A DNA stretch of 22,032 bases, from positions 1-22,032 of the forward strand of contig CAYJME010000032.1 of NCBI GenBank assembly GCA_964370795.1, written 5' to 3'. A program made the position numbers and the translations under genes. The DNA comes from JAHFOW01 sp964370795. GTDB taxonomy: Bacteria; Planctomycetota; Brocadiia; Brocadiales; Brocadiaceae. The notes beneath the pieces are model-generated. The model was not told the DNA's origin. It ran no database searches and saw only the letters and a program-made list of their open reading frames with translations. How positions within the stretch are numbered: position 1 is the first letter of the stretch; each line of letters opens with the position of its first letter. This document shows positions 8,430 to 15,799 of the stretch, in pieces.

Positions 8430-8888
8430 TTATATCCATTCTTCGGAAAGGATATTACCTTCGAGACCGACGACTACTTGCTTGACAGGAATCTTTCGGG
8501 AAGCCTTTTCAGCCCCTTCCTTAGCAATCTGTGCCAATCCAAAGCAACAGGGCACTTGCATAATGATAACGGTCAATGTGTTAATTTTTGCATCGTCAAT
8601 GAGTGACTTGATCTTCTCGGTATAAACTTCCTGGTCTGAATCAAGCTTCGGACATGCTATACCAATACTTTTCCCTTTAAGGTAATCCTTATGGAAATCT
8701 CCCAGCGCAAATGCCGTACAATCTGCCGCCAACAATACATCTTTCCCCTGGAAGTATGGCGCCATCGGTGATATCAGATGCATTTGTATTGGCCACTGCC
8801 TCAATTGAGAAGGGCGTTTTCCCACGTCGCTACCTTCGCTCACCTTTTCGCTAAAATCTATTGTTCTTGAACCTGGACATCCGCTCAT
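8430..8888 (-). CDS. Cysteine-containing protein like the C-terminal half of 4Fe-4S ferredoxin-type proteins (152 aa)
   Basis: The protein starts MSGCPGSR and contains SQLRQWPIQMHLISPMAPYFQ, AADCTAF, GIACPKLD and VPCCFG. I recognise this as the domain that, in many anaerobes, follows an N-terminal pair of ferredoxin motifs in a protein of about 230 residues. Here the ferredoxin part is absent and the protein begins almost at the CPGSR junction. Cysteines at 4, 57, 79, 114 and 115 remain and could bind a cluster or act in redox chemistry. The start overlaps the hemerythrin stop by four bases (ATGA), so the two are translationally coupled and probably function together. An electron-transfer or NO/oxygen-handling role is inferred only from this partner. 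Confidence 0.75.
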   Translation of the reverse strand: MSGCPGSRTIDFSEKVSEGSDVGKRPSQLRQWPIQMHLISPMAPYFQGKDVLLAADCTAFALGDFHKDYLKGKSIGIACPKLDSDQEVYTEKIKSLIDDAKINTLTVIIMQVPCCFGLAQIAKEGAEKASRKIPVKQVVVGLEGNILSEEWI

Positions 8889-9688
8889 TTTGTAATCTCC
8901 TGTATAAATTTTTCTTCTAAATCTTTAATAAACTTTTCATATTTTCTCGGCAGTTCATCGCCAACAGAGGCATCTGCTTCATTACACTTACGGAACATTT
9001 CACCAACCTGCGCGTCAGATAATTGACGATCTATCCACGGATAAAGGATTTCGTCTTCCTTTTTAATATGCTGGGTCAATAAATCCCGGTATGCAAAAAG
9101 ATGTTCCTTGATCTGGGCCTTATTGCCTTTTTCGGCGCCCTCAACAACTTGTCTGATATGGCCTCTTCCCGTATCATGATCTTTAAACATGACCTGAATA
9201 ATTTCCGCCTTATCATCGACGTATTTAAACAAAATATCCTCTTCCTTCATGTGATGATATTTGTCCGCATAAGTACGAATAAAATCCACACACTTTAAAA
9301 CCAAATCTTTATCAACCTTGATGCTGGTTTCAACATATTCGACAACCATGGGAATCAAGGCAAGAAGCCGCTTAATCAATACGTGCTCGTCAACAAGCTT
9401 CCTGACAGGTGGCGAATACGTGATTTTCTTTGGCTCGGACTTCTTTGATAAATCCACTTTGGGCGGCGGAACATGCCTCTTCGGATAAATGGCCTTTTCT
9501 ATCCTGTACATTAAGGTAGCTTCCCGTTGCGGGTCAAGATTGTGGATACCTACAACATCCTTAAGAAGGCAGGTCCCGACAGAACAGGGGGTACAACCGA
9601 TGCCATATTCTTCCAGGATACGCCCTACCTCCGGACATTCGTCAATAATCTTTTTTATCTCTTTATTTAAAACATTGTTCAAAAACAT
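8885..9688 (-). CDS. Hemerythrin-like HHE domain protein with DUF1858-like cysteine-rich N-terminus
   Basis: The C-terminal part is a hemerythrin-type four-helix bundle that should hold a di-iron site. Candidate ligands are H101, H144/H145 with E148 (YHHMKEED), H170 (KDHDTGRGH), and H206 with E210 (HIKKED). The first 60 residues form a separate small domain with C18 and C32-x2-C35-x4-C40 in GIGCTPCSVGTC, resembling DUF1858-type redox domains. A Lys/Pro-rich linker (about 68-90) joins the two. Hemerythrin-like proteins bind or sense oxygen or nitric oxide, or help repair iron-sulfur clusters; which applies is open. ATG 9688 touches an AGGAGG site with no spacing, so TTG at codon 3 (9682) may be the true start. 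It is the first gene of a two-gene operon. Confidence 0.88.
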   Translation of the reverse strand: MFLNNVLNKEIKKIIDECPEVGRILEEYGIGCTPCSVGTCLLKDVVGIHNLDPQREATLMYRIEKAIYPKRHVPPPKVDLSKKSEPKKITYSPPVRKLVDEHVLIKRLLALIPMVVEYVETSIKVDKDLVLKCVDFIRTYADKYHHMKEEDILFKYVDDKAEIIQVMFKDHDTGRGHIRQVVEGAEKGNKAQIKEHLFAYRDLLTQHIKKEDEILYPWIDRQLSDAQVGEMFRKCNEADASVGDELPRKYEKFIKDLEEKFIQEITK

Positions 9689-9697
9689 CCTCCTCTT
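9689..9697 (-). promoter_or_regulatory. Strong ribosome binding site with unusual spacing
   Basis: On the minus strand the sequence is AAGAGGAGG followed directly by ATG. This is the strongest Shine-Dalgarno site in the window, but with zero spacing to ATG 9688. A TTG six bases further (codon 3 of the hemerythrin gene) has ideal spacing and may be the real start. Confidence 0.7.
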
Positions 9698-9745
9698 AAT
9701 TTAATCATTGAGTAAGAACTAAATTAACATCGTATTTACTTTAAA

Positions 9746-9775
9746 ATTATAGCGAATAAATACAAATTATGTCAA
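9746..9775 (-). promoter_or_regulatory. Near-consensus sigma-70 promoter of the hemerythrin operon
   Basis: On the minus strand TTGACA (9775-9770) is followed after 18 bases by TATAAT (9751-9746), both perfect hexamers. Transcription should start near 9739, giving a leader of about 50 bases. I see no dyad for a regulator next to it, so expression is probably strong and perhaps constitutive. Confidence 0.85.
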
Positions 9776-9914
9776 GGTATAATCTTTGTCTTATCTCATG
9801 GTCTGCAGAAACGCCCTGAGCAGTACCTGAAGTGACACCTGGCGGAGCTAAGACGTCAAATCGCCTCATGAAAACTGGATTAAATAAAAAATTATAATAA
9901 TTAACACTTAACAC

Positions 9915-9942
9915 TTGAAAATATATCCAGCAGTTGTATAAT
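9915..9942 (+). promoter_or_regulatory. Predicted sigma-70 promoter upstream of the DUF2156 gene
   Basis: TTGAAA (9915-9920) and TATAAT (9937-9942) are separated by 16 bases. Transcription would begin near 9949. It diverges from the hemerythrin promoter and gives the DUF2156 gene a leader of about 300 bases. Confidence 0.55.
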
Positions 9943-9979
9943 TCTACGTAAATTAATCAACGTATGGAAGTGTGATGCT

Positions 9980-10177
9980 ATGAAAGATTTATCAAGAAAA
10001 TTGAATCAAATGAAAATAAAAAGCATGGTTATGCGAATCAATAATGGTTGGTTCAGGCATCCAATGGGGATGTCTGCCACTATTCTACAATGGTTTGCAC
10101 TTGACCTTGAGCCTCCGTCGTGTGGCCGGGTTCTGTGTAACACCGCATTAGGAGAAAAACCATTTTACAACTTATAG
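9980..10177 (+). CDS. Doubtful small ORF in the leader of the DUF2156 gene (65 aa)
   Basis: An ATG at 9980 follows a GGAAG motif by about ten bases and opens 65 codons. The product is basic at the N-terminus (several Lys/Met), with a PPSCGRVLCNT segment near the end. I recognise no family. It lies between the predicted promoter and the DUF2156 gene. It could be a true small protein, a decayed fragment of a mobile element, or untranslated leader RNA. Its Met/Trp/Cys-rich composition is unlike the neighbouring genes, which argues for the last two. Confidence 0.25.
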   Translation: MKDLSRKLNQMKIKSMVMRINNGWFRHPMGMSATILQWFALDLEPPSCGRVLCNTALGEKPFYNL

Positions 10178-10245
10178 AACCGAGTATCTCGGAAATAACA
10201 GGCCAACGTAGTATCGGTATCGAAGAAAAATGTAAATGTTATGGT

Positions 10246-11157
10246 TTGCATCGGCTAAAAGTTGAGGACAAAAAACTATTTGATGGGTATCTAAAGGAAG
10301 AGAATGTAAATTTATGTGATTATTCGTTTGCGAACAATTTTATCTGGAAAGGATCAATAGAGTTATTATGGAAGATCATTAATTCCAATTTTTGTCTCTT
10401 TGGAGTGACGTCCAAAGGCATGTGTATGATGCTCCCCCCTTTAGGAAAAAACAATATTCAATCAACCCTGAATGAATGTTTTTCCATCATGAGCGAGATG
10501 AATGAACGCAATGGCTCAGAATCTTACGTCAACTATGTTTACAAAGGCTTTTTGAATTTTTTCGACAATAGTTCCTACCGCATAATCGAGGGTTATCCCG
10601 ATTACATTTACAAGACATCCGACCTTATTAAACTTGCCGGCAGAAAATACGAAAAGAAGAGAAATGAGATAAATTTCTTTAAAAAGCATTACCCGGCATT
10701 GTATGAAAGGTTTTACTCCAAACATATTGCCGATGCCCTCCTCATGATCGATCAATGGAAAAAAGAGAAAATCCAGGAATCGAATCTTTCAAACCACCAT
10801 GAATCCCACTATCAATACAGCCTTGTCCATGAAGCGGAGGCCGCAAAATGCGCCATTATCTTTTCCGAAGAGTTGGGATTATTCGGGGCGAATGTTATGA
10901 TTCATGGTAAAATTGAGGGTATTACGCTGGGCGAGCGAGTTACACCAAATACCGGTTCTGTTTTAATAGAAAAAACAAACAATAATTTTCATGGCATGCC
11001 TCAGGTTATTTACCAGCAATTTTGCGCCAGCGATTTTCATGATGTTGAGTACATCAATGCCGGTGAGGATTGGGGTATTGAAGGGCTGAGAAAGGCAAAG
11101 ATGTCATACCATCCCTGTATGATGGCAAAGAAATTTCTCATTTATGAAAAATCATGA
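10246..11157 (+). CDS. DUF2156 (phosphatidylglycerol lysyltransferase C-terminal-like, GNAT-fold) protein
   Basis: This 303-residue protein matches DUF2156, the tandem GNAT-fold domain also forming the cytoplasmic part of aminoacyl-phosphatidylglycerol synthases. Typical marks are the N-terminal DYSFANNFIWKGS (about 25-37) and the C-terminal YINAGEDWGIEGLRKAKMSY. No membrane segment is present, so it is the stand-alone soluble form, whose aminoacyl- or acyl-acceptor is unknown. The start is uncertain: TTG 10246 gives the usual family N-terminus, yet the frame stays open back to 10141 with no ATG or GTG. A GNAT acetyltransferase follows after 63 bases and is probably cotranscribed. Confidence 0.85.
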   Translation: MHRLKVEDKKLFDGYLKEENVNLCDYSFANNFIWKGSIELLWKIINSNFCLFGVTSKGMCMMLPPLGKNNIQSTLNECFSIMSEMNERNGSESYVNYVYKGFLNFFDNSSYRIIEGYPDYIYKTSDLIKLAGRKYEKKRNEINFFKKHYPALYERFYSKHIADALLMIDQWKKEKIQESNLSNHHESHYQYSLVHEAEAAKCAIIFSEELGLFGANVMIHGKIEGITLGERVTPNTGSVLIEKTNNNFHGMPQVIYQQFCASDFHDVEYINAGEDWGIEGLRKAKMSYHPCMMAKKFLIYEKS

Positions 11158-11220
11158 TACTATGGAATCTGCTGTCAAAAACAACAAATATCATGCACGA
11201 AAGAACCAGTAAATTTTAAT

Positions 11221-11688
11221 GTGATAAATTATAGCCGGGCAAACCTCCTGGACATTTTTTCTCTTGAGCGTTTGGAAAAAGAATGTTTTGTGACGGAGGC
11301 CTTTAACCGAAGATTAATCAAAAATCTATTAAGCAGTCCCAAAACACACGTTTTTAAAGCGACAACGCCATCAGGACGAATTGTCGGTAATATCATAGGT
11401 GTAATACACAATGTAGGCGACCAAACAATTGGCCGGATATTTTCGCTTGGCGTGAGTAAAGAATTTCGGAAAAAGGGAATCGCCTTCCGCCTTGTTAAAT
11501 TACTAGAAGAAGAGTTTTGTTTGCGGGGAATTAAACAAATTCAGCTGGAGGTGTATGCGTTTAATATTACGGCCCAGTCTTTTTACAAACGGTGTGGCTA
11601 TGGCATGACAAATCATGTCCTCCTTAATTTTTATCATGACGGAAGCGATGCTTATGTTATGGTAAAAGACCTTCGCATATCTCCATAA
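11221..11688 (+). CDS. GNAT-family N-acetyltransferase (RimI-like)
   Basis: This 155-residue protein is a single GNAT domain that should transfer an acetyl group from acetyl-CoA to an amine. The acetyl-CoA loop is R83-K-K-G86-I-A88, within VSKEFRKKGIAFRLV. The C-terminal motif EVYAFNITAQSFYKRCGY matches RimI-type acetyltransferases, which modify protein N-termini, though the substrate is not fixed by sequence. The start is GTG 11221; no in-frame ATG lies close to it. It follows the DUF2156 gene and faces a 439-base gap before the hyf operon. Confidence 0.85.
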   Translation: MINYSRANLLDIFSLERLEKECFVTEAFNRRLIKNLLSSPKTHVFKATTPSGRIVGNIIGVIHNVGDQTIGRIFSLGVSKEFRKKGIAFRLVKLLEEEFCLRGIKQIQLEVYAFNITAQSFYKRCGYGMTNHVLLNFYHDGSDAYVMVKDLRISP

Positions 11689-12127
11689 TCCGTAATAGTA
11701 TTGACACGAAAATACATTTTTTATGCTCTTTTGCGAGCCTTTGACTCACGGAGGTGTCCTCTAAAAACTTCTTTTTTATGCAAAAAGTCCCTTTTGAAAC
11801 ATTCAGGGATAGCTTTACCTTCTCCGCAACAATCCCCATTTCATCGGTTTCACGAGTTTAATCAAACAGTAGTTCTTTAAATATTGAAAGCCAAACAATT
11901 ATTTTACTTATACTGAATTATTTATTAATTATGAATATTTTTGCTTTAAAGTATTGCCGTTAAAAATTTTAAAAAAATGCTTGCATTTGAAAATTATTTT
12001 GGTATATTTTCCTGACTTTGTTGTTTTAAGTTTAATTTGTTTGAAAAATCCAGTGTTGCTTTATTCCTGTTGAACTTTATTGAGTGGTAAGAATTTTTAT
12101 TATTTATAATATTGGATAATCCACATC
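11689..12127. other. AT-rich intergenic region upstream of the hyf operon
   Basis: This 439-base stretch holds no convincing gene. It is very AT-rich, especially from 11870 onward. I see no clear terminator after the GNAT gene, no FNR-type dyad (TTGAT-N4-ATCAA), and no sigma-54 GG-N10-GC box, although E. coli hyf and hyc depend on sigma-54. A weak sigma-70-like promoter lies at 11981-12008. Confidence 0.6.
11981..12008 (+). promoter_or_regulatory. Possible sigma-70 promoter of the hyf operon
   Basis: TTGCAT (11981-11986) and TATATT (12003-12008) are separated by 16 bases, about 120 bases before hyfB. A second candidate is TTGAGT (12080-12085) with TATAAT (12105-12110), but its spacing of 19 is long and would leave a leader of about ten bases. 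In such AT-rich DNA both could be chance. Confidence 0.35.
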
Positions 12128-14161
12128 ATGGCTGAACATCTGTTTGTCATATCTGTAATTCTGTATCTTGTGGGTGGCCTGTTTGCCTTGTGTTTCTTCA
12201 AGTGGCAAAGAGTTGGGAATATCATTTCGCTTGTTTTGGCTGCCATTGCCTCCTGTTTTAGTATTGCAACGGCGGTAATTTTGCTTTCTACCAATGCGAC
12301 GGTACGTCTCGATTTGACTATCTATCATGCCATTATCAAATATAACTTTTTAATAGACCCTGTTTCCTCACTTTTTATTCTTGCCATATCTGCCATCGGT
12401 TTTGTGGCGTCTCTTTACTCTATCGGTTATACACGATTATATATTAATAAGCGTGATACCAGATTTTTGGGATTTCTCTACAATCTGTTTCTCGTCTCCA
12501 TGCTCCTTGTGGTTACTGCTAATAATGCAGTCGTGTTTTTGATCTTGTGGGAGTTGATGACGATAGTGTCTTTCTTCCTGGTAATCTATGAGCATGACAA
12601 GCCTGCCACTATGAAGGCGGGGTTTACTTATATTATCATGGCACATGTTGGCTCAGCGCTTCTTGCTGTTGCATTTTTCATAATGTTTGCTCATGTAGGG
12701 ACGTGGGACTTTGGCTTTGATGATTTCAGGAAGGTCGGCGGGCACATGCCAGACGTGTATAAAAATGTTGTGTTCTTTTTGGTGATCGTTGGTTTTGGTA
12801 TTAAGGCAGGTATTTTCCCGTTACATCTGTGGCTCCCCATGGCTCATCCTGCGGCGCCAACGAATGTGTCTATGGTTATGTCTGGTGTGATGATTAAGAC
12901 GGCTATCTATGGGTTTATACGGTTTTATTTTGAGTTTTTAGCGCCCTGCCCTCCATGGTGGGGGGTTGTGATCCTTATTATTGGCGCTTCTTCTGCTATG
13001 TTGGGTATACTTTACGCCCTTGTGGAAAAAGATATAAAGACCTTGCTTGCGTACAGTAGTATAGAAAATAACGGCCTCATCATCATTTGTATTGGATTGT
13101 CAATGATTTTTAAGTCTTACAATTTGATGGCATTGTCTTCACTGGCAATGATAGCAGGTCTTTATCACCTGGTAAACCACGCAGTGTTTAAAAGTTTGCT
13201 CTTTGGTTGCGCGGGGAATATTTATTATGCGACACATACAAAAAATATAGATGAGCTTGGCGGGTTAATAAAGCGTATGCAGATCACAGCGCCACTATTT
13301 CTTGTTGGCGCGTTATCCATTTCTGCCATACCGCCTCTGAATGGATTTGTGAGCGAGTGGTTTGTGTTCCAGTCGTTGTTAAATGGTTTCAATATGCCGT
13401 CTGTTATCATAAAGATAATAACTATTATTTGTGGTGCAGTTGTTGCGCTGACAGGGGCGCTGGTTGCAACCTGTTTTGTCAAGGCGTTTGGGATTTCATT
13501 CCTTGCAATGCCCCGTACTGAACATGCTAAGCACGCCAAAGAAGTGCCTGTCATTATGTATGTGAGTATGGGACTTCTGGCAGTATTGTGTGTGTTTATG
13601 GGTCTTTTCCCTGCAAAAATTATGATGACCGTTAATCATGTAAATACACATGTCCTTGGTGTAAATGTTGTGAATTCGCTTACTTCTTACGATTGGTTGC
13701 AAATGAAGATTGTCAGTACCAATTTTACGCAACTATCTCCGAAAAGCGCGTTTGTTTTTGGTCTGATTCTTTTAGGAATAACATTTGGGGCGCTGACTTT
13801 GATAAGACCAGGGTTTGCGAGGAAATTTTATGAAACCTGGACGTGTGGCAGGTCGCCAGAGCCCAGGCTGGAATATACAGCAACCGCCTTTACAAGACCA
13901 TTTAAAACTATCTTTGCTAACTTATACAGGCCACAGCGTGAAGTTAGCACGGTATATACGGTACCTAAATTCTTTGTTAAGTCCATTTCCTATGTTAGCG
14001 AGGTATCACCAATATTTGAGAAGTATTTTTATGGCCCTGTCTCTCAGTTTGTTTTGGATATATCGAATAAGGTAAGGTGGGTACATACCGGTAGTATTCA
14101 TATTTACCTTACCTACATCTTTATAACATTGATAATCTTGATTATATTTGTTGGGAAATAA
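12128..14161 (+). CDS. hyfB: Hydrogenase-4 subunit B, antiporter-like proton-conducting membrane subunit
   Basis: This 677-residue membrane protein belongs to the NuoL/NuoM/NuoN/Mrp antiporter family and matches HyfB/HycC of group 4 hydrogenases. About 15 membrane segments are visible. Residues expected for the proton path are E142 (ILWELMT) and K226 in GFGIKAGIFPLHLWLP, followed by MAHPAAPTNVS and VEKDIKTLLAYSSIEN. After the antiporter core there is a soluble segment with WTCGRSPEPRLEYTATAFTRPF, typical of HyfB, and then a final membrane helix. It is the first gene of the hyf operon, nine bases before hyfC. ATG 12128 has no clear Shine-Dalgarno site. Confidence 0.92.
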   Translation: MAEHLFVISVILYLVGGLFALCFFKWQRVGNIISLVLAAIASCFSIATAVILLSTNATVRLDLTIYHAIIKYNFLIDPVSSLFILAISAIGFVASLYSIGYTRLYINKRDTRFLGFLYNLFLVSMLLVVTANNAVVFLILWELMTIVSFFLVIYEHDKPATMKAGFTYIIMAHVGSALLAVAFFIMFAHVGTWDFGFDDFRKVGGHMPDVYKNVVFFLVIVGFGIKAGIFPLHLWLPMAHPAAPTNVSMVMSGVMIKTAIYGFIRFYFEFLAPCPPWWGVVILIIGASSAMLGILYALVEKDIKTLLAYSSIENNGLIIICIGLSMIFKSYNLMALSSLAMIAGLYHLVNHAVFKSLLFGCAGNIYYATHTKNIDELGGLIKRMQITAPLFLVGALSISAIPPLNGFVSEWFVFQSLLNGFNMPSVIIKIITIICGAVVALTGALVATCFVKAFGISFLAMPRTEHAKHAKEVPVIMYVSMGLLAVLCVFMGLFPAKIMMTVNHVNTHVLGVNVVNSLTSYDWLQMKIVSTNFTQLSPKSAFVFGLILLGITFGALTLIRPGFARKFYETWTCGRSPEPRLEYTATAFTRPFKTIFANLYRPQREVSTVYTVPKFFVKSISYVSEVSPIFEKYFYGPVSQFVLDISNKVRWVHTGSIHIYLTYIFITLIILIIFVGK

Positions 14162-14170
14162 TACATTCAC

Positions 14171-15127
14171 ATGGAATTGCAATTGACTTCAAATATTATC
14201 CTTCCTATTCTTCAGCTTGTTGTTATTGTAGGATTTTCGCCCCTGGTAAAGGGATTCATTAACAAAATTGAGGCGCGGTTGCAATGCCGGAGAGGCGCTA
14301 GTATCTTCCAGCCTTACTATAATCTGGTAAAATTGCTCCAGAAAGACGCCGTCGTTTCTGAAACATCCTCCTGGATTTTTAGGGCAACACCCTATGTAAC
14401 ATTTGTTTCAATTTTAATAATCTCATTGATCGTACCCGTCTTATCGGTTAAGGTTCCGCTCAATTTCACGGGTGATATCATACTTATCATATATTTGTTT
14501 GCGCTGGCGAGGTTTTTCCTTGTGTTGACTTCCCTTGATACCGGCAGTGCATTTGGCGGCATGGGAGGAAGCAGGGAAATGATGGTGTCTTCCATGGCTG
14601 AGCCAGCCATGATACTCTCGCTATTTGCTGTTGCCTTGACGACAGATTCTACCAATTTAAGTAATATAACAAATACGCTGCTTAACAATAGCATCCTCCT
14701 GTTGAATCCTTCTCTTTTCCTGGCTGCTGCTGCCCTTTGTATCGTAATTATTGCAGAGGCAGGCAGGATACCTGTTGATAATCCTTTTACCCATCTGGAA
14801 TTGACAATGATTCACGAAGGAATGATGCTTGAATTTTCCGGACGCTATCTGGCTTTGGCAGAGTGGGCATCTTCGATGAAGTTGCTTGTATTATTAACAA
14901 TATTGATTAATATCTTCTTGCCATGGGGAATTGCCGATGGTCTTGCCTTTCCCGGTTTAATAATTGCATTTGCCCTCTACGTTGTTAAAATTGGTTTTTT
15001 TGCCTTTTTGATTGTTATCGTAGAAATGTCTTTTGCAAAGATCAGGTTGTTTCGCATCCCCAATCTCTTAGGCACAGCATTTATTTTGTCTATTCTGGCT
15101 ATTATATCAATGTATGTGGTAAGGTAA
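14171..15127 (+). CDS. hyfC: Hydrogenase-4 subunit C, NuoH-like membrane anchor
   Basis: This 318-residue protein matches HyfC/HycD, the homologue of complex I NuoH that anchors the soluble hydrogenase arm and couples it to ion movement. About eight membrane segments are present. Family marks are RRGASIFQPYYNLVKLLQK near residue 40, GGMGGSREMM (about 131-139), and the acidic loop IAEAGRIPVDNPFTHLELTMIHE (about 195-215). That loop corresponds to the conserved glutamates of the NuoH quinone-side funnel. It lies nine bases after hyfB and six before hyfE. The length is normal for the family. Confidence 0.93.
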   Translation: MELQLTSNIILPILQLVVIVGFSPLVKGFINKIEARLQCRRGASIFQPYYNLVKLLQKDAVVSETSSWIFRATPYVTFVSILIISLIVPVLSVKVPLNFTGDIILIIYLFALARFFLVLTSLDTGSAFGGMGGSREMMVSSMAEPAMILSLFAVALTTDSTNLSNITNTLLNNSILLLNPSLFLAAAALCIVIIAEAGRIPVDNPFTHLELTMIHEGMMLEFSGRYLALAEWASSMKLLVLLTILINIFLPWGIADGLAFPGLIIAFALYVVKIGFFAFLIVIVEMSFAKIRLFRIPNLLGTAFILSILAIISMYVVR

Positions 15128-15133
15128 TATAAA

Positions 15134-15799
15134 ATGACGCAGCAGGTTATTGTAAATTCGAGAACAATTGATATCCTCGCAGTTTTGATGCTTATGACTA
15201 CAATTATGCTCATAGGCACCAGTAGATTGAAGACATGTATATGGGCTTATGCCTTCAGATCTTTTATATTAACACTGGCGAGCGGTCTTATTGCCTGTTT
15301 TTCCGGTATTCACCACATTTATATTACAACAGCCATCACCCTGGCGCTCAAAGTAATCGTTATTCCCGGTTTTCTGTTTTATATTGTTAAAAAGGTTAAT
15401 ATCAGGGAAGAGCTGGAATCTTACGTCAATTATACGGTATCTCTTTTACTGGCATGTGGTATTATTATGATTGCTTTCTATTCAACGCAGACTATTATCC
15501 AATCTGAAAATACCTTCATGCGGCACTGCTTGCCTATCGCACTTTCTATCACCCTTCTTGGCTTCTTTGTTATGATAAGCAGAAAGCAGGCTATTACCCA
15601 GATACTTGGACTCATTACTATGGAAGATGGTATGTTTTTCGCCGCATTGTCCACTTCTTATGGTATGCCGCTCATTGTAGAATTAGGGTTGTTTTTTGAT
15701 ATCCTGGTGAGCGTAATTATTATGGGAATTTATGTGTATAGAATCAAGGAGTCCTTCGACACCATTGATACAGACTTCTTAAAGGAGCTTAAGGAATAG
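15134..15799 (+). CDS. hyfE: Hydrogenase-4 subunit E, small membrane subunit
   Basis: This 221-residue protein matches HyfE, a small membrane subunit whose C-terminal part resembles NuoK. Six or seven hydrophobic segments are visible, with a cytoplasmic loop KKVNIREELESYVNY after the third and an MEDGMFF-type acidic site about residue 167. An ending such as IKESFDTIDTDFLKELKE is typical. An AAGG stretch upstream gives a weak ribosome site. The stop TAG directly abuts the hyfF ATG, indicating tight translational coupling. E. coli FHL-1 lacks this subunit, so its presence places the complex closer to the FHL-2 (Hyf) design. Confidence 0.9.
   Translation: MTQQVIVNSRTIDILAVLMLMTTIMLIGTSRLKTCIWAYAFRSFILTLASGLIACFSGIHHIYITTAITLALKVIVIPGFLFYIVKKVNIREELESYVNYTVSLLLACGIIMIAFYSTQTIIQSENTFMRHCLPIALSITLLGFFVMISRKQAITQILGLITMEDGMFFAALSTSYGMPLIVELGLFFDILVSVIIMGIYVYRIKESFDTIDTDFLKELKE

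Noticed and set aside
11657..11839. Minus-strand ORF of 60 codons with a Lys-rich product after the GNAT gene
   Set aside because: It overlaps the GNAT end, shows no ribosome site and no recognisable family; it could be a fragment, but nothing supports a gene.
11689..12127. Sigma-54 or FNR control site upstream of hyfB
   Set aside because: I searched by eye for GG-N10-GC with a TTGC core and for TTGAT-N4-ATCAA and found neither.
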